Assembly: GCA_041228285.1 (NCBI GenBank)
Contig: CP166133.1
Coordinates: 2,203,380-2,267,379, forward strand
Direction of reading: 5' to 3'
Source: Neisseriaceae bacterium CLB008
GTDB taxonomy: Bacteria; Pseudomonadota; Gammaproteobacteria; Burkholderiales; Neisseriaceae
DNA: 64,000 nucleotides
In this document: in pieces, positions 45,222-53,057 of the stretch
Layout of the letters: every line of letters starts with the position of its first letter
How positions within the stretch are numbered: the stretch's first letter is position 1
The notes under the pieces: generated by a model
What the model saw: only the letters and a program-made list of their open reading frames with translations
Told to the model about the DNA's origin: nothing
Database searches by the model: none
Program-made: the position numbers and the translations under genes

Positions 45222-46598
45222 ATGAAACACATCCATATTGTGGGCATTTGCGGCACCTTTATGGGCGGCATTGCCGCCATCGCTAAAGAAGCCGGTTTTC
45301 GCGTTACCGGCTGCGACGCTCAGGTTTATCCACCCATGAGCACCCAGCTAGAAGCCTTAGGCATTGAAGTCATTGAAGGCTTTGCCCCAGAGCAAATAGA
45401 ACTAAACCCCGACGTTTACGTGATTGGCAACGTGGTCAAGCGTGGCAACCCCTTGATGGAAGCCATTCTGAATCAAAACCTGCCTTATATCTCTGGCCCA
45501 CAATGGCTCTCAGAACAGGTGTTACAGCATCACTGGGTTTTGGCCGTTGCCGGCACCCACGGCAAAACCACCACCGCCAGCATGCTGGCGTGGGTTTTAG
45601 AGTATGCCGGCTTGGCCCCAGGCTTCTTGATTGGCGGCGTGCCTGAAAACTTCGGCGTGTCCGCTCGCCTGCCCCAAGCACCGACGCTCGACCCGAAGAG
45701 CACCAGCCCCTTCTTTGTGATTGAGGCAGACGAATACGACACGGCATTTTTTGACAAACGCTCCAAATTTGTTCATTACCGTCCCCGTACCGCGATTTTA
45801 AATAACCTCGAATACGACCATGCAGATATTTTTCCTAATCTGGCGGCGATTCAAACCCAGTTCCACCATTTAGTGCGCACCATTCCCAGCGACGGGCTCA
45901 TCGTCAGCAACGGCCAAGCGCCTGCGCTAGATGAAACCTTGGCCATGGGGGCATGGACGCCAGTGACTCATTTTGCCACCGAATCAGGCTGGCACACCGA
46001 CAACATCGATCATGTGAGCGGTCATTTCGATGTTTACCATCAAGACGCCAAACAAGGCCGCATCACCTGGGCGCTCATGGGCGAACACAATCGCCAAAAC
46101 GCCATTGCCTGTATCGCGGCAGCACGCCACATTGGCGTCACGCCTGAAGTCTCTTGCGAAGCCCTCAGCCAATTCCAAAACGTGAAGCGCCGTATGGAAA
46201 CCAAAGGCGTCGTCAATAACGTCACCGTCTACGACGACTTCGCCCACCACCCAACCGCCATTACTTTAACCATGGACGGCCTACGCGCCAAAGTCGGCGC
46301 CGCACGCATCATCGCCGTACTCGAGCCACGCTCTAACACCATGAAGCTAGGCGCCATGAAAGCCGCTCTGCCTGGCTCGCTGGCCGGCGCCGACCAAGTC
46401 TACTGCTACGCCGGTGGCGTCAATTGGGCGGTAGATGAAGCCCTTGCACCTTTAGGCGACAAATGCCACGTCGCCCAAGATTTAGCGCAAATGGTCGCAG
46501 ACATTGCCGCCTACGCCCAAGCTGGCGACCACATCCTGGTAATGAGCAACGGCAGCTTTGGCGGTATTCACCAAAAACTATTGGACGCACTGGCTTAA
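45222..46598 (+). CDS. mpl: UDP-MurNAc:L-Ala-gamma-D-Glu-meso-DAP ligase (murein tripeptide ligase)
   Basis: A 458-residue Mur-ligase that reuses murein tripeptide by joining it to UDP-MurNAc. N-terminal HIHIVGICGTFMGGIAAIAK, ATP loop AVAGTHGKTTTASMLAW, the FVIEADEYDTAFFDKRSKF block that marks Mpl (rather than MurC), and RMETKGVVNNVTVYDDFAHH. The start at 45222 matches the family; in-frame ATGs at 45186 and 45189 add about 12 residues. It indicates a meso-DAP murein. Transcript end is probably the hairpin at 46723. Confidence 0.93.
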   Translation: MKHIHIVGICGTFMGGIAAIAKEAGFRVTGCDAQVYPPMSTQLEALGIEVIEGFAPEQIELNPDVYVIGNVVKRGNPLMEAILNQNLPYISGPQWLSEQVLQHHWVLAVAGTHGKTTTASMLAWVLEYAGLAPGFLIGGVPENFGVSARLPQAPTLDPKSTSPFFVIEADEYDTAFFDKRSKFVHYRPRTAILNNLEYDHADIFPNLAAIQTQFHHLVRTIPSDGLIVSNGQAPALDETLAMGAWTPVTHFATESGWHTDNIDHVSGHFDVYHQDAKQGRITWALMGEHNRQNAIACIAAARHIGVTPEVSCEALSQFQNVKRRMETKGVVNNVTVYDDFAHHPTAITLTMDGLRAKVGAARIIAVLEPRSNTMKLGAMKAALPGSLAGADQVYCYAGGVNWAVDEALAPLGDKCHVAQDLAQMVADIAAYAQAGDHILVMSNGSFGGIHQKLLDALA

Positions 46599-46722
46599 CC
46601 GTTCGAGGGGAGTAGCCCAGAAACCACTGCGGCCATGGGTCATCTCTCTGCCCCGCGTAAAGTCAGCGTGAGTTAAGCCTAGCCCTAAGCACCATACAGT
46701 GCGTCATGCAGCGACATTCAAC

Positions 46723-46757
46723 ACAGCCAAACCGCCTCAAGCGTTTTGGCTGTTTTT
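46723..46757 (+). terminator. Plus-strand terminator overlapping the 3' end of radC
   Basis: ACAGCCAAACCGC and GCGTTTTGGCTGT pair with one mismatch around CTCAA and are followed by TTTTT. It is oriented for mpl, 125 bases after the mpl stop, and reaches into the radC coding region. Confidence 0.75.
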
Positions 46758-47432
46758 GGGCCAATAGCCCGCCTCTTGTAGCGATAGAATCCCAGCAGGC
46801 GACACGACAAAATGGTCTAACAGCACCACATCCACCAACAACAAGGCCTCTGCCAGTTTTCGGGTGAGGTTGATGTCGGCCGTAGACGGCTTCAGGCCGC
46901 CAGAAGGATGGTTATGCGCCACAATCAAGCCAGTGGCGTGATGATTCAGCGCTCGCTTCACCACTTCTCGAATGTAAACCACGTTCTGATTGACGGTGCC
47001 CTCGCTCAACACCTCTATCGCCAAGATTTGATTTTGCTGATTCAAAAACAGCGCCACAAACTGCTCAACCTTTAAATTAGCCAAATGCAAACGTAAATAT
47101 TGGCGCACCTGTTCGGGCTCATGCCACACATCAATGCTTTGAATGTCCTCACTCAATATCCGTTTCGCCACCTCTTTCACCGCCGCAAACTGAGCATATT
47201 GCGCCACGCCCAAGCCTTTTTCAGCGGTAAATTCGGGCAAACCCAGCGCAAACAAACGGCTCAAGGTTTGATGTTTTTGAATCAACTGCCGCGCCACCGC
47301 CACCGCACTACTGCCGGGCACGCCCACGCGCAGTAAAATCGCCACCAATTCTGCATCGCTCAAATTTGTGACGCCCTTTTCCAGCAATTTTTCGCGCGGA
47401 CGTTCGGCTTTAGGCCAAGACTTAATGCTCAT
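46737..47432 (-). CDS. radC: RadC-family JAB/MPN-domain protein
   Basis: A 231-residue protein with an N-terminal helix-hairpin-helix region (LSDAELVAILLRVGVPG) and a C-terminal JAB metalloprotease-fold domain carrying the metal ligands in GLIVAHNHPSGGLKPSTADI and DVVLLDHFVVSPAGILS. Once thought a DNA-repair protein, its cellular role is not established. The ATG at 47432 is preceded by AGGAG at 6-base spacing; a GTG just before it is less likely. Confidence 0.88.
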   Translation of the reverse strand: MSIKSWPKAERPREKLLEKGVTNLSDAELVAILLRVGVPGSSAVAVARQLIQKHQTLSRLFALGLPEFTAEKGLGVAQYAQFAAVKEVAKRILSEDIQSIDVWHEPEQVRQYLRLHLANLKVEQFVALFLNQQNQILAIEVLSEGTVNQNVVYIREVVKRALNHHATGLIVAHNHPSGGLKPSTADINLTRKLAEALLLVDVVLLDHFVVSPAGILSLQEAGYWPKNSQNA

Positions 47433-47799
47433 CACACTCTCCTAATCAGGATCCATCTTGCTATAGAACCACATCGCCGCCTCTATACCCCACCAAACGG
47501 CTACCGCCCTATAAATCAACCGTTATGATAAAAGCATAACACTGACCACACAAGCATTTAAGACCACAAATACCACAAAACAGCTTATTTACTTCAATTT
47601 TCTTAATGCACTTTACCTTGTCCTAAATCAGGGTTTTTACACCTTGAAAACGTTCGTTTTTCTGACCCAAAAAACAAAATAAATCATTCATCTACTTATG
47701 ATTATTCAAGAAAAATAAAACAGATCTCGCAATTTAGTGTTAGAATGGCCGACTTAACTTATTTCCCCCCATTTATTCAAAGTCAAAGCAATAAATAAC
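47433..47799. other. A+T-rich intergenic region upstream of typA
   Basis: About 367 bases between the divergent radC and typA genes, much more A+T-rich than the surroundings. A TTAGAATGG at 47737-47745 may hold the typA -10 (TAGAAT). The start of typA has only a weak purine stretch before it. No hairpin or repeat recognised. Confidence 0.4.
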
Positions 47800-49614
47800 A
47801 TGAGCAAAAATATCCGTAACGTCGCCATCATCGCCCACGTCGATCATGGCAAAACGACTCTAGTCGACCAATTACTTCGTCAAGCCGGCACCTTCCGCGA
47901 CAACCAGCAAGTGGTTGAACGCGTGATGGACAGTGGTGACATTGAAAAAGAACGTGGCATTACCATTCTGGCCAAAAACACTTCGGTTGATTACGAAGGC
48001 ATTCACATCAACATCGTTGACACCCCAGGTCACGCCGACTTCGGTGGTGAAGTAGAACGTGTGATGGGCATGGTTGATGGCGTGGTTCTGCTAGTTGATG
48101 CCCAAGAAGGCCCCATGCCACAAACCCGTTTTGTGACCAAAAAAGCCTTGGCTCTTGGCCTACGCCCAATCGTGGTGATCAACAAAGTTGACCGCCCAGG
48201 CGCGCGCCCGGGCTGGGTGATTGACCAAACGTTCGAACTATTCGACCAGCTTGGCGCCTCTGACGAACAGCTAGACTTCCCGATCATTTACGCATCTGGC
48301 CTTAACGGCTTTGCGAAACTAGAAGAAGAAGATGAATCTAGCGACATGCGTCCTCTATTCGAAACCATTATTGCGCACACCCCAGAACCATCTGGTGATG
48401 CCAGCGCGCCTTTACAGCTACAAATCTCTGCCCTTGACTACTCAACCTACACAGGTCGCTTAGGCATTGGCCGCGTATTGAATGGCCGTATCAAATCAGG
48501 CCAAGCTGTTGCCATCATGGAACACGACAAACAGGTTGCTACTGGCCGCATCAACCAAGTTTTAGGCATTAAAGGCCTAGAGCGTGTTGAGGTTGAAGAA
48601 GCCCAAGCCGGTGACATCATCATCGTGTCAGGCATCGACGAAATCGGCATCGGGGTGACCATCTGCGACAAAGAAAACCCTGTTGGCGTACCAATGTTAA
48701 CCGTTGACGAACCGACTCTGACCATGGACTTTATGGTGAACACCTCACCATTGGCCGGTACTGAAGGCAAGTTTGTGACTAGCCGTCAAATTCGTGACCG
48801 TCTAAACAAAGAATTATTGACCAACGTGGCCTTAAAAGTAGAAGACACTGAAGATGCTGATATCTTCCGCGTATCTGGTCGTGGCGAACTACACTTGACC
48901 ATTTTACTAGAAAGCATGCGTCGTGAAGGCTTTGAGCTAGCCGTAGCCAAACCACGCGTGGTGTTCCGTGAAATCGACGGTCAAAAATGTGAGCCATACG
49001 AAAACCTAACCGTAGACGTAGAAGACAGCAACCAAGGCGCCATCATGGAAGAGCTAGGTCGTCGTCGTGGTGAATTGGTTAATATGGAAAGCGACGGCAA
49101 AGGCCGTACGCGTCTTGAATACCACATCCCTGCTCGTGGTTTGATTGGCTTCCAAGGTGAGTTCATGACCTTGACCCGCGGTGTTGGCCTAATGGCCCAC
49201 GTGTTTGATGACTATGCACCGGTTAAAGCCGACATGCCTGGCCGTCACAATGGCGTATTGATTTCTCAAGAAGCCGGTGAAGCCGTAGCCTACGCCATCT
49301 GGAACTTAGAAGACCGTGGCCGTATGTTTATCAGCCCAGGCGACAAACTATACGAAGGCATGATCATCGGTATTCACAGCCGTGACAACGACTTGATCGT
49401 GAACCCTCTAAAAGGCAAAAAACTGACCAACGTTCGCGCCAGCGGTACCGATGAAGCCGTTCGCTTGACTACCCCTGTTAAGCTAACCCTAGAAAGTGCC
49501 GTAGAGTTTATCGCTGACGACGAGCTAGTGGAATTAACCCCACAAAGCATTCGCCTACGCAAACGCTACCTACAAGAACACGAACGTCGCAAACACTTCA
49601 AGAAATTGGATTAA
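47800..49614 (+). CDS. typA: Ribosome-associated GTPase TypA/BipA
   Basis: A 604-residue translational GTPase related to EF-G/LepA, needed for growth at low temperature and for ribosome assembly. G1 [18 protein letters not shown]2 region [18 protein letters not shown]3 [16 protein letters not shown]4 [15 protein letters not shown]. Domains II, III and V follow, with the TypA-specific C-terminal region starting near [12 protein letters not shown]. Length is standard. Codon use is enriched in preferred codons compared with neighbours, consistent with high expression. Followed by a strong terminator. Confidence 0.96.
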   Translation: MSKNIRNVAIIAHVDHGKTTLVDQLLRQAGTFRDNQQVVERVMDSGDIEKERGITILAKNTSVDYEGIHINIVDTPGHADFGGEVERVMGMVDGVVLLVDAQEGPMPQTRFVTKKALALGLRPIVVINKVDRPGARPGWVIDQTFELFDQLGASDEQLDFPIIYASGLNGFAKLEEEDESSDMRPLFETIIAHTPEPSGDASAPLQLQISALDYSTYTGRLGIGRVLNGRIKSGQAVAIMEHDKQVATGRINQVLGIKGLERVEVEEAQAGDIIIVSGIDEIGIGVTICDKENPVGVPMLTVDEPTLTMDFMVNTSPLAGTEGKFVTSRQIRDRLNKELLTNVALKVEDTEDADIFRVSGRGELHLTILLESMRREGFELAVAKPRVVFREIDGQKCEPYENLTVDVEDSNQGAIMEELGRRRGELVNMESDGKGRTRLEYHIPARGLIGFQGEFMTLTRGVGLMAHVFDDYAPVKADMPGRHNGVLISQEAGEAVAYAIWNLEDRGRMFISPGDKLYEGMIIGIHSRDNDLIVNPLKGKKLTNVRASGTDEAVRLTTPVKLTLESAVEFIADDELVELTPQSIRLRKRYLQEHERRKHFKKLD

Positions 49615-49629
49615 TCACGACGCTTGATC

Positions 49630-49657
49630 AAAAGCAGCCTACGGGCTGCTTTTTTTT
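49630..49657 (+). terminator. Terminator after typA
   Basis: AAAGCAGCC and GGCTGCTTT pair around TACG, followed by TTTTTT. Confidence 0.93.
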
Positions 49658-49733
49658 GGCTGGGTGCCTTATAATCAAAGCAGCCCTGCCTCACAAAGAG
49701 ACGCAACGCAAACCCATCACTAAGGATTGCCGC

Positions 49734-50204
49734 ATGAATAAATTACTTATGGCCGCGACGCTGGCCCTATTGAGCCTACCCCTACAGGCCGCCAACGTGT
49801 CGATTAGCTGTTATGAAAATCTCGATCTAGACAGCTTAAAAACCGATTTATATCTAGTCAATCTAGACGTCGTGCCCGCCCAAGAAGCACAGTACGATCT
49901 TTGCTTCAACATCGAGCGCGGTAAGCTCACCGTGACCGAACCACGACGCAGCAACATCAGCATGGGCTACGGTTATGGCCGTCACGGACGCCACGGTGGC
50001 TTTGGCGGCATAGGCTACGACCCCTTCTGGGACAGCTACGAAACCCGTACCTATGAACAAAACTACGTCAGCCTCAGCATTAAAGACAAAAACGGCCGAC
50101 CCGTTTGGCAAGGACGTGAAGTAGTGGACAGCCAAGACAAGATCGGACAAGCCGCCCGCACCCTTCTAGGACAAATTCCGCAGCGTATCAGCAATGGCGA
50201 ATAA
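49734..50204 (+). CDS. Hypothetical exported protein (possibly DUF4136-like)
   Basis: A 156-residue protein started at the ATG at 49734 (AAGGA ribosome-binding site); the signal peptide is KLLMAATLALLSLPLQAANV. The central segment is Gly/His/Tyr-rich (GYGYGRHGRHGGFGGIGYD) and the C-terminal part, YVSLSIKDKNGRPVWQGREV, resembles the ending of DUF4136-type envelope proteins. Two cysteines flank the N-terminal third. Probably a periplasmic or outer-membrane-associated protein of unknown role; DUF assignment is tentative. Terminator follows at 50231. Confidence 0.6.
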   Translation: MNKLLMAATLALLSLPLQAANVSISCYENLDLDSLKTDLYLVNLDVVPAQEAQYDLCFNIERGKLTVTEPRRSNISMGYGYGRHGRHGGFGGIGYDPFWDSYETRTYEQNYVSLSIKDKNGRPVWQGREVVDSQDKIGQAARTLLGQIPQRISNGE

Positions 50205-50230
50205 GACCGAGAAGAAATAACCCACAAAAA

Positions 50231-50258
50231 ATCGCCGGCCATACCAGCCGGCGATTTT
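50231..50258. terminator. Bidirectional terminator
   Basis: ATCGCCGGC and GCCGGCGAT form a 9-bp stem between As and Ts, between two convergent genes. Confidence 0.88.
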
Positions 50259-50275
50259 CATAAATTCAACAGAGG

Positions 50276-50875
50276 CTAAGGCTGCGATACAGGCACTAAA
50301 ACAGCCTCGATGCCATCACCACCGCCCACCAGCTCAAAAACCTGCACCACACAGCGGTGCCCATCAGCATAGGTCGTAACCTCATAATCCTTACCTGCCT
50401 GAGGCGTAAACGTGATGTCCTGGCTACGACAGCTAGACTCTCGTGTCACCTGCCGCATCCCCGTCACCTGATTATTGTGGACATTACTCAAACCAATAAA
50501 GGCATTATTGATCTTAACCGGGCGCCCGGCAGGAATCACAAACTCACGATAAAAAGCCTTAGATAAAATCCCATCTCTTTGCTGTAAGTTGCGGGTATGC
50601 TCCGTGGCCGCCATACCAAGGCTTTGATTCTTCACCACACGCAAAAAAGAGCTAAATGCCTCCCCCATTGTGCCACCCACGCTGATTTTGATGGGTTTCG
50701 CCGCCTCATCTGCTGCCTGAACATACATCGTCGTTGGTTTTTGATTCTGCCCAAACAGACGAATACGCGCCGATTCACTCGGCTCATAGTGCTGGCTCAA
50801 TTCAGGTGCAACCGTACTGCTACAGCCGGCCAGCAGCATAGCCAACATCGCCACTTTAACGCCTAACCACTTCAT
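50276..50875 (-). CDS. Hypothetical lipoprotein
   Basis: A 199-residue probable lipoprotein with signal peptide and lipobox LLAGC (Cys18). The mature region has a predicted beta-rich segment (ARIRLFGQNQKPTTMYVQAA) and a C-terminal pair of cysteines (ESSCRSQDITF and DGHRCVVQVFEL) that may form a disulfide. The pattern 'ESARIRLFG' resembles small envelope lipoproteins that sense or stabilise the outer membrane, but no named family is confidently recognised. Confidence 0.6.
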   Translation of the reverse strand: MKWLGVKVAMLAMLLAGCSSTVAPELSQHYEPSESARIRLFGQNQKPTTMYVQAADEAAKPIKISVGGTMGEAFSSFLRVVKNQSLGMAATEHTRNLQQRDGILSKAFYREFVIPAGRPVKINNAFIGLSNVHNNQVTGMRQVTRESSCRSQDITFTPQAGKDYEVTTYADGHRCVVQVFELVGGGDGIEAVLVPVSQP

Positions 50876-50915
50876 TTACGCCCTCCTTTCACTCATCACG
50901 CCATCCGCCCTATCT

Positions 50916-51308
50916 TCAGGCGCCAACCGCCGTACACAATTCAATCAATATGCCCTCTGGCGAGCGCACATAGGCCACCGTCTGGCCCCAAGGCTTGATC
51001 GTTGGCACCAGCACCGCTACCGCGCCGGCCCCCAGCGCCCGCTCATAGGCCACGGTCACATCATCGGTCACAAAAGCCACCTCCATGCCCAGCGGCTTAG
51101 CCGACTCATGCGCAAACACGCAGCCATCAGCCACAACGGCATGAGCCGCATCAAGATCGGCAAAAGCCAAAGCCGTGGCGCCTGTTTCCAACTCTGCATA
51201 CGTGTGCGATTCATGCACAAATCGGCGCGACACGCCCAAAGCACGTTCAAAAAAATCCACGGCCGCCAAAACGTCGGGCACATACAAAATTGCATAAGCA
51301 AACTTCAT
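50916..51308 (-). CDS. VOC-family protein (glyoxalase/bleomycin-resistance-like)
   Basis: A 130-residue single-domain member of the glyoxalase/bleomycin-resistance superfamily. Two beta-alpha-beta modules are visible (YVPDVLAAVDFFERALGVS and MEVAFVTDDVTVAYERALGAG), ending with YVRSPEGILIELCT, where the Glu is the usual metal ligand. Typical of the small stand-alone VOC proteins whose substrate is unknown. Not visibly linked with the neighbouring genes. Confidence 0.8.
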   Translation of the reverse strand: MKFAYAILYVPDVLAAVDFFERALGVSRRFVHESHTYAELETGATALAFADLDAAHAVVADGCVFAHESAKPLGMEVAFVTDDVTVAYERALGAGAVAVLVPTIKPWGQTVAYVRSPEGILIELCTAVGA

Positions 51309-51465
51309 GATTTAACCTTTAAATAAGTAATCCTGACAGCGTAGCAAACTTTTGCCCCTTGCGGTAAAAGATGTACTTTCGACCGCCTTTTTTAAAAAAC
51401 TCAATGTCATATTGATTTTAACACAGGCTTGCGATAAGCTAGCAAAAACACAAAAGGACAATGAC

Positions 51466-51540
51466 ATGAATAAAACGTTCATTAGCTTTGCACTCGCCAC
51501 ACTTCTCCTTAGCGCTTGTGGCAGTACCTCTATGTGGTAA
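51466..51540 (+). CDS. Micro-lipoprotein, 24 residues
   Basis: A 24-codon gene with a good ribosome-binding site (AAAGGACA, 6 bases before the ATG). The product is little more than a lipoprotein signal peptide, FISFALATLLLSAC, with the lipobox cysteine at position 18 and a mature part of only seven residues, CGSTSMW. The lysine after the start, hydrophobic core and lipobox are all intact, which argues for a real, though tiny, lipoprotein like LptM or entericidin. No homologue is recognised from the sequence alone. Confidence 0.55.
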   Translation: MNKTFISFALATLLLSACGSTSMW

Positions 51541-51704
51541 TGCCCCTACCGCCCCATCGAATAAACCCACTCAGCCTTAGCTTGATTAAACCTAACTACT
51601 TTAGCGCCACCGGTATAAAAAAAGCAGCCTGGGCACACGTGAATCGCCACACTAAAATCCACTCTGTTTAAAACTCCCCAATACGTTTGTACTGGGGGTT
51701 AATG
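51541..51704. other. Intergenic stretch before the tRNA-Leu array
   Basis: No gene seen. It ends with the outermost hairpin of the array at 51675-51697 (CCCCAATACG and a CGTACTGGGG-like arm). Confidence 0.5.
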
Positions 51705-51757
51705 TGGTACGAAAGCAGAAACTCGAACGCTTGCCGGTTGCACCGCTGGAACCTGAA
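51705..51757 (-). pseudogene. Truncated tRNA-Leu 3' half, unit P1
   Basis: Matches the variable arm, T-arm and acceptor 3' strand of the intact gene with changes in T-stem bases, from CCAGCGG to TCGTACCA. The 5' half is replaced by the array's A+T-rich spacer. Confidence 0.75.
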
Positions 51758-51785
51758 TCAAACCATACTTAATATATTAAATGCA

Positions 51786-51816
51786 AAACCCCCAAACACT
51801 TTCGTATTTGGGGGTT
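51786..51816 (-). terminator. Array hairpin between P2 and P1
   Basis: ACCCCCAAACAC and GTATTTGGGGGT pair around TTTC, with A/T flanks, after unit P2 on the minus strand. Confidence 0.75.
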
Positions 51817-51823
51817 TTTAAAT

Positions 51824-51877
51824 TGGTGCGAAAGGAGAGACTCGAACGCTTGCGGGTTGCACCGCTGGGACCTGAAT
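51824..51877 (-). pseudogene. Truncated tRNA-Leu 3' half, unit P2
   Basis: Ends exactly like the intact gene (TCTCTCCTTTCGCACCA) but has GGTCCCAGCGGTGCAACC in the variable-arm region and no 5' half. Confidence 0.78.
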
Positions 51878-51904
51878 CAAACCATACTTAATATATTTAA
51901 TGCA

Positions 51905-51937
51905 AAACCCCCAAATACTTTCGTATTTGGGGGTTTT
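51905..51937 (-). terminator. Terminator of tRNA-Leu(UAG) copy 2
   Basis: ACCCCCAAATAC and GTATTTGGGGGT pair around TTTC; on the minus strand it follows the tRNA CCA by 7 bases and ends with a T-run. Confidence 0.85.
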
Positions 51938-51942
51938 AGAAT

Positions 51943-52027
51943 TGGTGCGAAAGGAGAGACTCGAACTCTCACGGGTCGCCCCGCTGGAACCTAAATCCAG
52001 TGCGTCTACCAATTTCGCCACTTTCGC
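51943..52027 (-). tRNA. tRNA-Leu (anticodon UAG), copy 2
   Basis: An 85-base class II tRNA with CCA encoded. Acceptor GCGAAAG pairs with CTTTCGC; anticodon loop ATTTAGG reads UAG; long variable arm. The second leucine tRNA type in the window and the parent of the truncated copies. Confidence 0.95.
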
Positions 52028-52264
52028 TTTTCAGCTTTAGCTTATTCGCCGAACTGAGGAAAGGAATTATAAGATAAGTCCTCTTAGCTTACAAGCCCTT
52101 TTAAACAAACCCCTACAGATAGCCCCCAAACCCTTCACCATTAATGCCCATCAAGCAGCATCCTAGTAGCGCTACCCTACTTGCAGAATCCAGCCACGCT
52201 TCTACAGCAAACCATCAATCAATAGCGAAACAACCGAAACATTATGAAAAAAATGATGCAAAAC

Positions 52265-52294
52265 GGTGGGCACGCTGCGCTTTACCCACCCTAC
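52265..52294 (+). repeat. Dispersed repeat core, copy inside the tRNA array
   Basis: GGTGGGCACGCTGCG followed by CTTTACCCACCCTAC. Its upstream flank (CCATCAATCAATAGCG, ACCGAAACATTATG) matches 39087-39125. It abuts the cut end of tRNA-Leu fragment P3. Confidence 0.75.
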
Positions 52295-52296
52295 AA

Positions 52297-52330
52297 GCTT
52301 GCGGGTCGCACCGCTGGAACCTGAATCAAA
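52297..52330 (-). pseudogene. Truncated tRNA-Leu fragment, unit P3, cut by a repeat
   Basis: Only the variable-arm portion (GGTTCCAGCGGTGCGACCCG on the minus strand) remains; the T-arm and acceptor end are missing where the dispersed repeat begins. Confidence 0.65.
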
Positions 52331-52354
52331 CCATACTTAATATATTAAATGTAA

Positions 52355-52385
52355 AAACCCCAAATACATTCGTACTGGGGGTTTT
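52355..52385 (-). terminator. Array hairpin after unit P4
   Basis: ACCCCAAATAC and GTACTGGGGGT-type arms with a loop containing TTC. Confidence 0.65.
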
Positions 52386-52389
52386 AGCG

Positions 52390-52447
52390 TGGCGTGAAAA
52401 GAGAGACTCGAACGCTTTCGGGCCGCACCGCTGGAACCTGAATCAAA
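52390..52447 (-). pseudogene. Truncated tRNA-Leu 3' half, unit P4
   Basis: Has the variable-arm and T-arm sequence of the intact gene and ends CTTTTCACGCCA, so the acceptor strand is altered. Confidence 0.72.
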
Positions 52448-52481
52448 CCATACCTGATATATTCAATATATATTAAATGTA

Positions 52482-52514
52482 AAACCCCCGAACACTTTCG
52501 TACTGGGGGTTTTA
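52482..52514 (-). terminator. Array hairpin after unit P5
   Basis: ACCCCCGAACAC and GTACTGGGGGT arms around TTTC, in the same relative place as the other array hairpins. Confidence 0.7.
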
Positions 52515-52517
52515 GCG

Positions 52518-52570
52518 TGGCGTGAAAGAGAGACTCGAACGCTTGCGGGTCGCACCGCTGGAGCCTGAAT
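52518..52570 (-). pseudogene. Truncated tRNA-Leu 3' half, unit P5
   Basis: Matches the intact tRNA from the variable arm to the T-arm; acceptor end CTTTCACGCCA is changed from CTTTCGCACCA. Confidence 0.73.
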
Positions 52571-52599
52571 CAAACCATACTTAATATATTAAATGTAAA

Positions 52600-52630
52600 A
52601 AACCCAAATACTTTCGTATTTGGGTTTTTT
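52600..52630 (-). terminator. Terminator of tRNA-Leu(UAG) copy 1
   Basis: AAAAAACCCAAATAC and GTATTTGGGTTTTTT pair around TTTC, 6 bases after the tRNA CCA end on the minus strand. Confidence 0.88.
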
Positions 52631-52635
52631 AGAAT

Positions 52636-52720
52636 TGGTGCGAAAGGAGAGACTCGAACTCTCACGGGTCGCCCCGCTGGAACCTAAATCCAGTGCGTCT
52701 ACCAATTTCGCCACTCTCGC
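52636..52720 (-). tRNA. tRNA-Leu (anticodon UAG), copy 1
   Basis: An 85-base tRNA identical to copy 2 except for the acceptor 5' strand, GCGAGAG instead of GCGAAAG, creating a G-U wobble with CTTTCGC. Anticodon UAG. Confidence 0.95.
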
Positions 52721-53057
52721 ATTTCAGCTTTGGCGTATTCGCCTTACTGAGGAAACGAATTATAGGCAAAGATACACGCATTAGCAAGCCCCTTTTGCAT
52801 TATTTTCATTCACCTCAGGGCAAATCAACAATTATCCATGGCAAATCAAAACCCTATTACAGCAATTATTTTCGCCCCTTCTCTCAAACCCTTCCTTTTA
52901 AAGGCCCCCAAGCCCTAGTCAGCTCCTTGAACTGAGCAGTTTTACCACGCACACTCCCCTTATTTCTGACTATTTTTTCAGCACCCACTCCCATCAAGCA
53001 TGATTTTCTATTAGAATAGGGACTCTGATGACTTATAACTATTGATATTGATACGCT
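52721..53057. other. A+T-rich region between the tRNA-Leu array and nrdR
   Basis: About 337 bases with no credible gene. It should contain the divergent promoters for tRNA-Leu copy 1 and nrdR; a TAGAAT at 53013-53018 (ATTAGAATAGGG) about 40 bases before nrdR is a possible -10. Confidence 0.4.

Larger units (their letters stand above)
51675..52720 (-). repeat. tRNA-Leu array: two intact genes and five truncated copies with terminators
   Basis: Reading leftwards, an intact tRNA-Leu(UAG) (52720-52636) is followed by three 3'-half copies, then the second intact gene (52027-51943) and two more 3'-half copies. Between units is an A+T stretch with TTAATATATTAA and a hairpin of the type ACCCCCAAATAC / GTATTTGGGGGT with a TTCG-type loop and flanking T-run. 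CCA ends recur every 118-128 bases. A dispersed repeat (52265-52294) interrupts the third copy. Confidence 0.85.

Noticed and set aside
46599-46700. A GGGGAGTAGC stretch after mpl resembling the start of a yybP-ykoY (Mn2+) riboswitch
   Set aside because: The conserved second half is not visible, and no gene follows on that strand (radC is convergent), so there is nothing for it to control.
51352-51465. N-terminal extension of the micro-lipoprotein gene
   Set aside because: The 38 extra codons would bury the signal peptide, and the internal ATG at 51466 has a good ribosome-binding site.
51675-52720. Regularly spaced repeats looking like a CRISPR array
   Set aside because: The units are tRNA-Leu fragments plus terminators of about 119 bases, with no unique spacers, and no cas genes are near.
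52693-52935. An 80-codon frame starting inside tRNA-Leu copy 1
   Set aside because: It begins within the tRNA and has no ribosome-binding site or recognisable domain.
51541-53057. Integrated phage or island at tRNA-Leu
   Set aside because: No integrase, phage or plasmid gene is present; only tRNA fragments and small repeats are seen.
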